This document shows, one piece after another, positions 37,384-48,200 of a DNA stretch of 64,000 nucleotides. The notes under the pieces are model-generated. The model worked only from the letters and a program-made list of their open reading frames with translations, was not told the DNA's origin and searched no databases. Source of the DNA: Pelagomonas calceolata (Eukaryota; Sar; Pelagophyceae; Pelagomonadales; Pelagomonadaceae). Where the stretch lies: positions 2,322,501-2,386,500 of the forward strand of contig CAKKNE010000002.1 in assembly GCA_918797485.1 (NCBI GenBank), read 5' to 3'. Positions within the stretch are counted from its first letter, which is position 1, and every line of letters starts with the position of its first letter. The position numbers were made by a program, and so were the translations under genes.

Positions 37384-38640
37384 TCACGACCGCGAGAGTC
37401 TCTCGAAAAGCGGCGTGAGCGGCTTCGTCAGGTCCACGCCCGGGAACGGGTCGTAGAGCGACCGCTCGATCTGCGCGGCGAGCGCGGCGGCCGCGACGGT
37501 CGAGACCTGGGGCGCGGGCCGCCGCACGCGGCCGCACTCGATCAGACCCCTCAGTCGGTAGACCTCCTTGCGGATCCCGACGCCCGGCTGCTGCTCGAAA
37601 ACCAACAGGGGCAGGAACTGCGCGTAGATGGCGTGCGCCCGTTCGACGTTGCCCGCGCGCGCCGCGCCGTCGATCGCCTGTGTGGAAATCAAATTTCGCA
37701 TGCCCCACGCCATCGACGCGTCGTCCTCCCCGTAACAGCATCTGCTCGATGGCGTGTAGATTGCAACGCAGTCGATCGCCATCAGAACCTCTGGAAAGGC
37801 AAAGCCGGTCATGAAGCCGTCCGTGCCTTGCTCGACATCAAACCCGCCGTAGAGCGCCCCGAGCCCGGTCAGAATCGAACATTCAGGGAAGGCCGGGGGC
37901 TGCGCCGCCCAAGCCTTGCGCAACGCCGCGATCTTGGGCGGCGTCGGCACCTGTGCGCAAATGAACCCGTGCGTCGGGTGCGCCAAGTGAGGAGCCAGAG
38001 AAGCGCCGCGACATTTGACTTATGCACTGGTCGGCACGGCCTCGAGCTTGATGCACTGTACCGAGGCGAGGTGCGCGCATATCTGCACCAATAGCTCCGC
38101 ACCCATGAACACGCCCGTACTTGCAGGGTGGTCCTGCAGCACGATTGGCAGCGCGCAGCCGTCCTGCACGGCGGCGAAGTAGTCGAAAAGCTGCGCGTCC
38201 GACTGCGGGAAGGCCTCTTTGGTGGGCGTGACCATGACTGAATGCGCGCCTAGGTCTTGGGCCATTTGCGCCAAATCCACCGTGGCCCGCGTGCCCGCGT
38301 GAGACACGCCGACGCAGATTGGCATCGCGCCCGCCGCGCCGACGGCCGTCTCCACGAGTTGAGCGCGCTCCGCGTCCGTGAGCCGGTTCGACTCGCCTAG
38401 CACGCCGCACACTGTTGCGCCCGATGCGCCGCACTCCCGGAAGAAACGGATGCTCTTCGCGAAGCCCTCGAGGTCGAGCGCCTCGTCGTCGTGGAACGGC
38501 GTCGCGACGATGGGCCAGACGCCCTGGAAACTCTTGCTGCCGCTGGTGTTGCTTTGAAACCTATGGCTGCTGCTGGTGCCGGCCAAAGTCCTGCGCCTGA
38601 CTCGCGTCAGCTTCGCCAGCGCGCGCATGCTGCCGCGCAT
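37384..38640 (-). CDS. DHDPS/N-acetylneuraminate lyase-family aldolase, three exons made by two introners
   Basis: Exons 38640-38038, 37950-37780 and 37677-37384 give 355 residues. The class I aldolase TIM-barrel family is recognisable from GVWPIVATPF, GATVCGVLGESNRLTDAERA, PICVGVSHAGTRATVDLAQM, AHSVMVTPT and the Schiff-base Lys in VQCIKLEA (K198), then GGFDVEQGTDGFMTGFAFPE and PLLVFEQQPGVGIRKE. The usual YN-x-P tyrosine region reads VLQDHPASTG, so it is not a standard DapA; a keto-acid dehydratase/aldolase role is possible. The N-terminus (MRGSMRALAKLTRVRRRTLA) looks mitochondrial. Both introns are needed to make the barrel continuous. Confidence 0.87.
37678..37771 (-). mobile_element. Introner 3 (subfamily A, short)
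   Basis: 94 bp with ends CTGTGTGGAAATCAAA and GATTGCAACGCAG, and a perfect 8-bp duplication TCGATCGC at 37670-37677 and 37772-37779. The inferred intron (37779-37678, minus strand) begins GCGATCGA and ends CACACAG, so it is GC-AG. The element is inserted in the opposite orientation to introner 1 relative to its host gene. It keeps the CCACGCCATCGA / TCGATGGCGTG inverted repeat. Confidence 0.9.
37951..38029 (-). mobile_element. Introner 4 (subfamily B, shortest)
   Basis: 79 bp with ends CTGTGCGCAAATGAA and TTTGACTTATGCACTG, and a perfect 8-bp duplication GTCGGCAC at 37943-37950 and 38030-38037. The inferred intron (38037-37951, minus strand) begins GTGCCGAC and ends GCGCACAG. It shares GTCGGGTGC and GCGCCGCGACA with introner 2. 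It lies three codons after the active-site lysine codon. Confidence 0.9.
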
Positions 38641-38951
38641 GCAGCCTCCTTTGTGTCTACAAGTGTGGGAGGCTGCTTTCCTGAACACTCGCGCGCCGCA
38701 GTGGTGGGAAACACGCAAGTTCAGTATTGCGCGGTTCGATACAGACCACCCGCTCGAACCTCTGCCTTTGCTTGGCGGACCAGGCGAGTTGGCAGCTAGC
38801 TCTCCCAGCCTCGGCCACCACACCGGCACGCGCAGTCCTAGTCCGCCTCCTAACAAATCAGAGCGCCAGACGCAATCGACGCGTGCCAGAATCCACCCTT
38901 GCGTGAAACCCGAAGCGCCGACAGCACACAGAGCAAAAGCCCACGGAGAGC

Positions 38952-40601
38952 ATGCTGTCGCAGAGCCTCCAGAAGCTCGCGCGCCGCGCCGTGGCGCCGA
39001 CCAGGAGGACCTTCCAAAAGGGCGCGCTCCCGGCCTGGGCCACCGTCGACCCGTGGGCCATGTCCGGCGCGGCGCCGGCGAAGGGCCGGAACTTCGTCGA
39101 CGGCGAGTGGCGCGACGCCGCGCACACGAAGACGATCCCGGACCCGCTGAACGGCGAGGCCTTTCTCGAGGTGCCCGACGCGCAGGGCGCGGACCTGGAC
39201 CCCTTCGTCGACGCGATGCGCCGCACGCCGAAGTCGGGCCTCCACAACCCGCTCAAGGCTCCGGAGAAATACTTCGAACTGGGCGAGTGCAACGCGCTCA
39301 TCGGCGCCGCGCTCCGGGACGAAGACACGCAGAACTTCTTCGCCGAGCTGCTGCAGCGCGTCGTCCCGAAGCACGACAAGCAGGTGTTGGGGGAGGTCAC
39401 GACGGTGCGCAAGTGGGTCGAGGGCTTTGCCGGTGATGGGGTCCGGCGCCTCGCCCAGGCGACGTCGCTCCCGGGCGACCACGCGGGCCAGGAGACGCGG
39501 TCCTACCGCTGGCCCTACGGGGCGACGTCCGTGATCACGCCGTTCAACTTCCCCCTGGAGATCCCGGCCCTCCAGTCGCTCGCGTCGGTGTGGATGGGCA
39601 ACAAGTGCACCGTGAAGATCGACGAGCGCGTCCAGATCGTCTACGAGCAGTTCCTGCGGCTCTGCCACGCGTGCGGCTTCCCGAAGGACGCCTTGGATTT
39701 GATCTACTGCTCGGGGCCGGCCTTCAACGACGTGCTCATCCGGGGCGACGCCAAGATGACGCTCTTCACGGGGAGCCAGGCCGTGGCCGAGAAGCTCACG
39801 CTCGACCTCCGCGGCAAGGTCAAGCTCGAGGACGCGGGCTTCGACTGGAAGATCCTGGGGCCGGACGTCGACGACTTTGAGTACGTGGCCTGGCAGGCGG
39901 ACCAGGACGCGTACGCGTTCTCGGGCCAGAAGTGCTCCGCGCAGTCGATCTGCTTCGTCCACGAGAACTGGGAGGCGGCGGGCTTCACGGCGAAGATTAA
40001 GGAAACGGCCGCGCAGCGCAACGTGGGCGACCTCTCCGCGGGGCCCGTGCTGTCCTGGTCCACGGACAAGATGCTGGACCACGTCGGGAAGGTCGCGGCG
40101 CTGCCCGGCGCGAAGGTCGTCTTCGGCGGCCGGAAGCTCGCGGGGTCCGAGGCCTTCCACGCGGCCTACGGGGGCCTCGAGCCGACGGCCGTCGAGGTGC
40201 CGCTGGCCACGATGCTGGCGTCGCCCGAGACCTTCGAGCTCGTGACGACGGAGCTCTTCGGCCCCTTCCAGGTCCTCGTGCCCTACGCCTCGGCGGAGCT
40301 GCCGGCCGTGCTCGAGGCCTGCGAGCGCATGACGAACCACCTCACGGCGGCCGTGGTCTCGAACGACGCGAACTTCGCCAACGCCGTGCTCGGCGCGACG
40401 GTCAACGGCACGGTCTACGCGGGCCGCCGCGCCCGCACGACGGGCGCCCCGCAGAACCACTGGTTCGGCCCCTGCGGCGACCCGCGCAGCGCCGGCATCC
40501 ACACGCCGGACGCGATCCGGCTCTGCTGGTCCTCGCACCGCGAGGTCATCGCCGACGTCGGGCCGGTCGGCCACGACTGGACGGCGCCCGCCCCCACGTG
40601 A
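38952..40601 (+). CDS. Delta-1-pyrroline-5-carboxylate dehydrogenase, ALDH12 type, mitochondrial
   Basis: A 549-residue aldehyde dehydrogenase that oxidises P5C to glutamate in proline breakdown. It matches the plant/protist ALDH12 form rather than ALDH4: PWATVDPWAMSGAAPAKGRN near the start, YRWPYGATSVITPFNFPLEI, LFTGSQAVAEKL, LEDAGFDWKILGPD, the nucleophile Cys in SGQKCSAQS (C328), LVTTELFGPFQVL and TTGAPQNHWFGPCGDPRSAG. The N-terminus (MLSQSLQKLARRAVAPTRRT) is a typical mitochondrial presequence. Single exon. It is divergent from the DHDPS-family gene with a 311-bp spacer; both enzymes handle keto-acid/amino-acid carbon and could be co-regulated, which is inference. Confidence 0.95.
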   Translation: MLSQSLQKLARRAVAPTRRTFQKGALPAWATVDPWAMSGAAPAKGRNFVDGEWRDAAHTKTIPDPLNGEAFLEVPDAQGADLDPFVDAMRRTPKSGLHNPLKAPEKYFELGECNALIGAALRDEDTQNFFAELLQRVVPKHDKQVLGEVTTVRKWVEGFAGDGVRRLAQATSLPGDHAGQETRSYRWPYGATSVITPFNFPLEIPALQSLASVWMGNKCTVKIDERVQIVYEQFLRLCHACGFPKDALDLIYCSGPAFNDVLIRGDAKMTLFTGSQAVAEKLTLDLRGKVKLEDAGFDWKILGPDVDDFEYVAWQADQDAYAFSGQKCSAQSICFVHENWEAAGFTAKIKETAAQRNVGDLSAGPVLSWSTDKMLDHVGKVAALPGAKVVFGGRKLAGSEAFHAAYGGLEPTAVEVPLATMLASPETFELVTTELFGPFQVLVPYASAELPAVLEACERMTNHLTAAVVSNDANFANAVLGATVNGTVYAGRRARTTGAPQNHWFGPCGDPRSAGIHTPDAIRLCWSSHREVIADVGPVGHDWTAPAPT

Positions 40602-40621
40602 CGTAAATCATTCAAGTTAGA

Positions 40622-41227
40622 TTAGCCGATGGCGGAGGACGCGCGGGGCAGGGCCCGAGGCCCCGTCAGCGGTCGTAGGTCGCAGAACCGCGTCGCCTCG
40701 TCCCGCTCGAAGTAGAAGAGCTCCGTGATCTGCCGGCGCCACCGCCACAGGAGCACGAGCGTGAGCAACAACAGGGACGACGAGACGAGGGCGTGGACCA
40801 CGTCGAAAATGATCCAGCAGTAGAAGATGCCCGTCCACACCGTCGCGGCGATGCCGAGCCAGAACAGCCCGAAGACGTGCCGTCGCAGCGAGTAGATCGA
40901 GTCCACCGACCGCACGATGCTCCCGTCCGCGCCGCGCATCGACAGCGACGTGCCGCAGACGCTCAGCATCGTCGTGGTCGCGATGCACAGGATGTTCGCC
41001 GAGAGCTGCAGCATCGTGCACGTGTAAAAGCCGAAGAGCAGGAAGGCGTGCGTCTCCTCGTGCGTGTGAAACTTGACGAGCGCCGCGAAGCCGAACCCGG
41101 CCAGCACCGAGGCTTGCGTCGAGACGGTCGTCAGGTTCAGGTGGTGCAGCGAGAACTCCTTCCATTTCAAGCGCGTGACGCCGCGCGCCAACTTGCCCTC
41201 GAGGTAGAGCTTGTCGGCCGCGAGCAT
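40622..41227 (-). CDS. Orai-like four-helix calcium channel protein
   Basis: A 201-residue membrane protein with four hydrophobic helices (STQASVLAGFGFAALVKF, AFLLFGFYTCTMLQLSANIL, HVFGLFWLGIAATVWTGIFY, WIIFDVVHALVSSSLLLLTL). The first helix and its approach (QASVLAGFGFAALV) resemble the pore helix region of Orai/CRAC channels (ALLSGFAMVAMVE). The loop LSMRGADGSIVRSVDSIYSL precedes helix 3, a pattern shared by Orai-like proteins of protists and green algae. The pore-lining acidic residue of Orai1 is not obviously conserved: the equivalent position reads K or HEE. The basic C-terminus is short. Single exon; stops 20 bp from the stop of the P5C dehydrogenase gene. Confidence 0.65.
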   Translation of the reverse strand: MLAADKLYLEGKLARGVTRLKWKEFSLHHLNLTTVSTQASVLAGFGFAALVKFHTHEETHAFLLFGFYTCTMLQLSANILCIATTTMLSVCGTSLSMRGADGSIVRSVDSIYSLRRHVFGLFWLGIAATVWTGIFYCWIIFDVVHALVSSSLLLLTLVLLWRWRRQITELFYFERDEATRFCDLRPLTGPRALPRASSAIG

Positions 41228-41428
41228 GGTGTTTGCTCCAACAGAGGCTCTCCTATTGTCCTACGAGGGTGCAATGCCTCTCAGAGATGGTGTCCTCACC
41301 CGTCTGTTAAATTCCAAACGTCAGGTGAGAGGCAGGTTTTCCAGCGTCTGAGCACGTCTAGTGATGCGCAGTGATTGCGTACAGCCGCGCTCCTGAGCGC
41401 TCGGCTTTTTGCCAGGGCTGCTGGCATT

Positions 41429-41452
41429 CCTAGTGTCTTACAGGCCGCTAGC
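41429..41452 (-). promoter_or_regulatory. Dispersed upstream motif, copy 6
   Basis: The minus strand reads GCTAGCGGCC then TGTAAGACACTAGG. It is 202 bp before the Orai-like ATG and points towards it, and lies just after the stop of the mS38 gene. Confidence 0.5.
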
Positions 41453-41458
41453 TCATAC

Positions 41459-41905
41459 TTAGTCGCGCCGCGCCGAGCTCTTCAACCGTTGCGCACGTCT
41501 CCGTTTCCGGACCTTGTGCTTGTTCATCATCTTCTTGCGCCGCTTCATCGTCGACTCGCCGCGCGCCGGGACGAGGGTCGTCGGTCGCGGCGGCGCGAGA
41601 CGAGGCGTCGTCGCCAGCGCGTGCAGCGCGCGGCGCGCGAGTGGTGCTCCGCCAAAGAACGATAGAGTTGCGTCCGGCCGCCGCGCCGGCGCTGTGCGCG
41701 CGGCGGGGCCCGCGACAAGCGCGAACGGCGTAGCGCTATTCCAGAGCGGCAGCGCCGGCACGGCTAGTGCGCGCGCGGGCGACCGCGTGCAGCCGCGGGC
41801 AACGAGCTGCGCCCTGGCGTGGAGTGCTGCTCGACTCACTGGCGCTGATGCTTGCCGCAGCGAAGGCGCAGCAAGGAATCGTCGTGCAGCGTGCATGGCG
41901 TGCAT
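41459..41905 (-). CDS. Mitochondrial small-subunit ribosomal protein mS38 (Cox24/AURKAIP1 type)
   Basis: A 148-residue protein (from the ATG at 41905; 41896 is an alternative). The last 30 residues hold the diagnostic mS38 block, STMKRRKKMMNKHKVRKRRR, the short basic helix that sits in the mitoribosome small subunit. The preceding 115 residues are Ala/Arg/Pro-rich with a mitochondrial presequence-like start (MHAMHAARRFLAAPSLRQAS). The domain is small, but the KRRKKM-x-KHK pattern is highly specific. The frame is open further upstream, but that part is not protein-like. Confidence 0.8.
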   Translation of the reverse strand: MHAMHAARRFLAAPSLRQASAPVSRAALHARAQLVARGCTRSPARALAVPALPLWNSATPFALVAGPAARTAPARRPDATLSFFGGAPLARRALHALATTPRLAPPRPTTLVPARGESTMKRRKKMMNKHKVRKRRRAQRLKSSARRD

Positions 41906-42297
41906 GACGCGAATGTAATGGCCCGCTGCGGCCAAGCGGTGCGGTACGCTTGCTCCAGTCTCGAGTACGCGTAAAGCCGGTGTCGTAACTCGCGGGTTTA
42001 AGGTATTTCCTGTCAGAGCTCTCTGCGAGTTATCCGCCGAGCAAGGAGCCGGCATCGAACCTTCGGTTGCCGGGGAGCGTCCTAGGAGGCCTAATAGCTG
42101 CCTGGCAAAAGTAAAGGCTGTAGCGCCGCAGTCTGTAAGCGCCACCGCAAGCTCGGAGGGCCAGCCGTGAGGCTGCCGGAGCTAGCTTAGCGGAGCCCAG
42201 AGAGGCAGAGGGCAGCCAAAAAAGCGCCGGCCTCAGGCTCGGGCTAGCTCAGCGGAGCCCAGAGAGGTCGAGGGCAGCCAAAAGAGCGCCGGCCACG
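41906..42297. other. Divergent spacer upstream of the CFAP47-like gene
   Basis: 392 bp head-to-head spacer between mS38 and the giant CFAP47-like gene. It holds a hairpin (CCGGCAACC / GGTTCGATGCCGG, 42060-42085) and the tandem repeat at 42181-42295. No gene is evident. Confidence 0.5.
42181..42295 (+). repeat. Tandem 62-bp repeat in the leader of the CFAP47-like gene
   Basis: GCTAGCTTAGCGGAGCCCAG... at 42181 and GCTAGCTCAGCGGAGCCCAG... at 42243 are two copies of about 52 bp with a period of 62, each ending AAGCGCCGGCC. The second copy ends just before the ATG at 42298, so the repeat is probably in the promoter or 5' UTR. Confidence 0.75.
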
Positions 42298-45200
42298 ATG
42301 CCGGACCAAGACAAGGAGCACCCCATCAGCCCGGACATCGTCCATTTCGAGAATGTGCTCGACCGCCTGGTGTACGTGCAGACCATCTCGATCCGGAACT
42401 ATGCGGACAAGGCGCGGCGCGTGCGCATCGCCGGGCCCCACGGTCCGGCCAACAAGTCGCCGTTCTCGCTCGTCTACACGCCGACGACGTCGCTCGCGCC
42501 GGGCCTCGAGTGCGTGTGCGACGTGCACTTCGTGCTGCCGGACCCCGACAAGGCGGTCGCGTCGGCCCTGGAGACGGGCATCTACCGGGACCGCTTGGTC
42601 GTCACGTTCGGCGACAACGAACAACGCATGGAGATCCCGCTGACGGCCTCGACGCCGCAGGGCCGCATCATGGCCGTGCCCACGGCGCCGAAGCGGCACC
42701 GCGTCGCCGGGCGCGACGTACAAGTCGTGCCGGCGCCCGGCGCGCCGGGCCTCTTCCACTGCCGGCTCGGGGACGTCGCCCTCAACGCACCGGCGCGCGT
42801 CGAGATCGAACTGCGGAACTTTGGACCCGTCGCGGCAGACTTTGAACTGGAGGCCATCAGCGCGGACGACGCGGGCGAGCCGCTGGTCGTGGAGCCCAAG
42901 CAGGGCCGGCTCGGGCCGGACCGCCGCGCGGCCCGCGACCTCGCGCGGCTCGCCGCGCGCCGCCCGGCGCCGGCGAGGGGCGCGGACGACGACGACGACG
43001 ACTCCGAGCCGCCGTCGTCGCGTGAGGCGACGCCCGGGGACTCGAAGCTGTCCGTGGCGACCAAAATCAAGCTCATCGTCCCGACGGGCGCGGCGGGCGT
43101 CCAGCGCTTCCGCGTCAACGTCAAGTCGCGGCAGCCCCTGCCCTGCGCGCTGGACGTCTCGGCGGTCGTCGCGCCGCCGCGCCTCGAGCTGTACGCGGCC
43201 GAGGGGCCCGACGCGGGCCGGCTGCTCAGCGACGTGGACTTCGGGAGCATGTTCTACGGCCAGGCGCGCGAGATCAAGGCGATCCTCGTGAACAACGCGC
43301 CGACGGCCTGCCCCTTTGTCGTGTCCGTGGCGTCCGACCGCGAACTCGCGGTCGCGAACGCCAAGAAGCGGCTCGAGCAGCAGGCCGCGGACGAGGACCT
43401 GGGCGAGCCGAAGGAGAAGGGCTCGGACGACGACGACGAGGACGAAGACGAACCGAAGACCCGGGAGGTCCAGTTCCGCGACGAGTGGGCGGTCGACGAC
43501 GGCGCGCTGACCGTCACGCCGGCGGAGGGGTTGCTCGAGCCGCGGGCCGAGCAGGCCGTGGTCTTCAAGTTCGCGCCGCCTATTCCGCCGCCCGCCTCGG
43601 GCTTCAAGCACCAGATCTTCGCGCCGATGACGGCCGAGGACGACGACGCGCACGCGGGCGAGGCCGGCGGGCGGCAGCGACGGAACGTCCCGGCGCGGCC
43701 CTACGGCCTCCGCGTGCGCCTCGGCGCGGAGGGGGACGAGGAGGACGGCAAGCACCCGCCCGTCGAGGTCAACGTCGCGGCGCACGCGGCCGAGCCGCAC
43801 GCCGTGCACGCGACGCCCGGAATTTTAAGATTTGGGCGGTGCGTCACGCGGAAAAAGAAAGTCGGCGCCTTAACGATCGAGAACGCGTGCGACGTCGCGG
43901 CGCGCTTCGAGTTCGCGCACTGCCCGCAGTTCCGCGTCTTCCCGCGCGTCGGGCGGCTGGCGGGGCGGGCCCAGGCGCGGGTTCGGGTCGAGTTCTACCC
44001 GGCGTCCATGGGGAACTTTGAGGTCGTCTGCGACCTGAAGGTCGAGGGCGGCCTCGCGACGCAGCAGCTCACGTTCCGCGGCAAGGCGGTCCAGGGCAAG
44101 CGGGAGAAGGACCCCAACAAGTCGCTCATCGCGGGACCGGGCATGACGTGGGACCCCATCCAGCAGTCGTTATATGGAGACGACTACCTGAAACTCTTTT
44201 CGTCGTTCGAGGGCCAGTCGACGATATTGGCGGACGGCACGGTCCTCGAGTCGAAGTATGCTGCCATCGAAGATGAAAAACTAAGGGAGCAGAAGCAGTT
44301 CTCCGACGCGAACGCGAAGAAGTACGTGCAATACTTAAGAGACTGCACGAAGAAGCGCGAGGGCCGCGTCGACCGCGACGCGGCCCTGCGCACGGCCGCG
44401 CTCTCGGGGCGGGACCTGAGGGATCCCAAGGGTGTAGATCTGGCCCTCCATCCCCTCGAGGAGCCGCCGCCGCCGCCGCTGCCCGACGGCTTCGCGGAGC
44501 CGCTCTGGATCCAAAAGGGCGGCGGCCGGAAGAGCGCCGCCGCGACGGCGCTCGACGCCAACAAGCTCGTGCAGGAGAAGTTCAAGCCCCGGCCCACGAC
44601 CCAGGCCGAGATGCGCCACTGCTCCGCGCGGCTCTCGGCCGCCGAGCTCGCGCAGGTGACGCCAACCACAGCACTCCTCGACTTTGGCCGCGTCTGCGTC
44701 GGGTCGACGGCCGTGCGCAACTTTGGCGTGGCCAACGGCCTGGACCACGCCGTGCTCGTCGCGTTATCGGACGAAATGCCGCCCGAGATCACGGGCCGGC
44801 CGGCGTCGCAAGTCGTGCCGCCCGAGGCGCAGTGCGGCTTCGACATGAGCTTCCACTGCGACAAGGAGATGAAGGACTACCGCGGCGTCGTGCAGTACAC
44901 GATCAACGACGCGCACGTGCTCACGTTCGAGGTCACGGCCGAGGTCGTGCCGGTCCGCCTCGACCTCGACGTGACGGACCTGGAGCTGGCCTTCGACGCC
45001 CACTCCCTCGAGCCGTCGGTCGACCAGGAGGTCACGCTCACGAACCCGGGCAACTCGGCCGTGGACTTTGTCTGGGCGCCGGGCGCGCCCTTCGGCATCT
45101 CGCCCGAGGAGGGCACGATCAAGCCCTACGGCAGCGCCACGATGCTCGTCACGTGGACGCCGGAGCACGGCGTGCCGAACGCGGCCAAACTGCACGCCCA

Positions 45201-48200
45201 CGTGCCGGGCGCCAAGGCCGACCTCGAGCTCGCCGTCTCCGGCGTGCTGGAGGAGGCCACCTGCGCGTTCAAGCAGAAGAAGGTCGACTTCGGCAACGCC
45301 GCCGTCGGCGCCGTCAAGGACTTTGAGATCACGCTCGAGAACACGGGCGACGTCGCGGCCGTCTGCACGATGGAGATCCCCGGGGAGCTGAGCGACTGCG
45401 TCACGTGCTCGCACGACCGGTTCCGCCTCGCGGCGGGCCAGACGCAGCCCATGACGCTGCTGCTGAAGGCGACGGACCCGCGCAAGCTCGACGGTTATGT
45501 TGTTTGCGACGTCCGCGGCTGCGCGCCCCTCAAAATTAAAGTAGAAGGCACGGCCATCGTGCCCGACGTGCGCATCGCGCGCGAGGAGATTTCATTCGGG
45601 GACGAGGAGCCGGCGCCGCTGGTCTTCGACTTCGCGTCGCAGTTCGTGGGCTTCGAGTGCCGGCGGCGCGTCGTGCTGCAGAACGCGTCCGAGATCCCCG
45701 CGAACTTGATTCTGGACCTCTCGAACCACCCCGACTTCGACGCGGAGCCCTGCAAGCCCCGGGACGAGCCGGCGCCCGCGCCCGCCACGCAGGCGCGGCC
45801 CACCTTCGGCCGCACGCCGGCGCCGGCGCCGGCGCCCGCGCCGGCCTCGGCGCTCGAGACGTCCGCGGGCTCGAGCATGGAGCACGTCGCCGCGCGCGAC
45901 GACGACGACGAGACCGTGTCGACGCGGCGCAGCTCCGCGCCGGCCTTCGAGCACTACACGCTGACGGTCGCGCCGCACGGCGCGCTCGCGTTCGAGCTCA
46001 TCTTCGCGCCCAAGGCGCCCGGCGCGCACGACTTCGAGCTCCCGCTCGAGCTCGTCGCCGGGGGCGGGACCTTCGACGCCATGCTCAAGGCGTCGGCCCT
46101 GCGCCCGATGCTGGTCCTCTCGCAGACGACGGTCGACTTCGGCGAGCGCATCTTCACGCCCGACGAGACGCGGCGCGTGCCCTTCTCGCAGGACGTGGTG
46201 GTGACGAACCACCACCACGGCACCCTGACGTGGCGGCTGGAGGTCGGCGACGACGTCGAGTGCTTCGCCGTGACGCCCAAGGAGGGCAGGCTCGTGCCGG
46301 GCGAGACGACGACGGTGCGCGCGGCGTTCACGCCGAGCGCCCCGAAGGAGTTCGAGGCGCGCCTGCCGCTCGAGTTCCTCACGGAGCAGGAGCAGGAGGA
46401 CGGGCCCATGCCAGACAAGCCGGCGCTGGACCTCGTGCTGCGCGGCGCGGGCGCGAACCCGCGGCTGGAAATCGAGGCCCCGCCGACGGAGGACGACGTT
46501 GAGTACCAGCGGTGCGAGGGCGACGTCTTCATCATGCCCACGGTGCCGATTGGGGTGACGTCGCGCGTTTTAGTGTACGTGCGGAACATCGGGTTCGAGC
46601 ACATGACGCTGGAGCACGAGGTGCCGCCGACGTGCCCCGTGACGCTGGACGTGCAGTTCCCCGACGGCAAGACGCTGTCCGCGGCCATCCCGCGCGTGCC
46701 CATCATCGTGTCCTTCGCGGCGACCGAGCCGGTCTCGTTCGCCACGAACCTGCGGTTGTTGGATTCCGATGGGAGGTCCTACGACGTCCCGCTGGCCGGC
46801 GCCGCGGACGCGTGCCTCCTCAGCACGCACGCCTTCCTCGACCAGTACCGCTACGACTGGACCTTTTACATGAAGGACGGCCGCGCGCCGAAGCTCGTGC
46901 CCGCGCTCCTCGCGCGCGAGATGATGGAGCGCGAGCTCAAGGAAAAGGAGGCGGCGCGCGCGAAGAAGCGCGCCTCGCTCTCGGGCAAGGGCAAGAAGCC
47001 GAAGAGCCTCGAGGACAAGCCCGCCGCGGCGCCGGCGCCCGCGGCGGCCAAGCAGAAGATCCCCGACGGCGTCGACGCGCGGAAGGAGCGACCGCTGCCG
47101 AACGACGAGCTTGCGCCCCTCGTCTGCCAGTGGCTGAACTACCACGCGCTGAGCGCGACGCCCGGCCCGAAGGCGCCGCTCAAGGCCATCCCCGAGGACT
47201 GCTACGAGAACAACGGCAAGGTGCCGCTCGACGCCATCGAGGCCCTCTGCGGCAAGAAGCTGCCGGGCCGCCTCCAGCGGACGATCTCCAACGACCGCGA
47301 GCTGGCGAACCAGCTGCTCGAGCAATACAAGGCGCTGCTGCTGTTCCTCATCGAGCGGGGCTGCCTCCTGAACCAGGTGCGGCCGGAGCAGCTCTTGGAG
47401 AGGCACCACTACATCCTGATCAGAGACCAGCAGGCCGGCGCGGCGCCGACGCGCTCGATCAAGGAGGCGCGCCACGCGTACTGGGACGAGACCCACGCGA
47501 CGGTGGCGCACGAGGCCTGGCTGTCCGTGCTCCTGCAGACGATCCGCGTCTTCGCGCTGCAGCGCCTCACGCCGAAAGCTTTCGCGAGCCTCCCTGGCGT
47601 GCTCGTCGCCAAGCCCCCGGAGCGCAAGGACGACGACGACGCGTCGCGCAAGTCCAGCCGGTCCAACAAGTCCCAGGCCGACCCGGAGATGGGCGGCTCG
47701 AACGTCTATTCCGTGGGCGAGTGCGTGCTGCTCAAGTGGTTCAGCTACCACTCCGGGAACGGCACGGGCGCGCCGGCGGGCCTCGGCAAGCGCTACAACA
47801 CCTTCGGCAAGGCGTTCGGGGACGGCGCCGCGGTCTGCGGGTGCGTGGCGTCGAACGCGGCGCACCTCGTGGAGAGCGGCGGCGCGCTGGCCAACCTGAA
47901 GACGCTGCTCGAGCCGCAGAACGACGACGAGAAGGGCGAGCTCCAGAAGATGGCCGCCGAGGCCCTCGTGAAACTGAGGTGCGACCTGGGCGAGGCCGGC
48001 GCCGACGAGGACATGATCGAGGCGCTCGGCGCCGAGGACTTTCCCCACCTCGACGGCGCGCGGGGCGTCCTCTTTTGTTTGCACCTCTACCTGACGCTGC
48101 CGAACTTCGTCCCGAAGACGACGATCGAGTTCAACGCGACGCTCGGCGCCGCGCTCTGCAAGACCATCGAGCTGAAGAACTCGGCCGCGCGGGACATAGT

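Noticed and set aside
42058-42085. tRNA-like B box (GGTTCGATGCC) on the minus strand
   Set aside because: The flanking bases form a different hairpin, the T-stem does not pair, and no anticodon arm or A box lies at the right distance.
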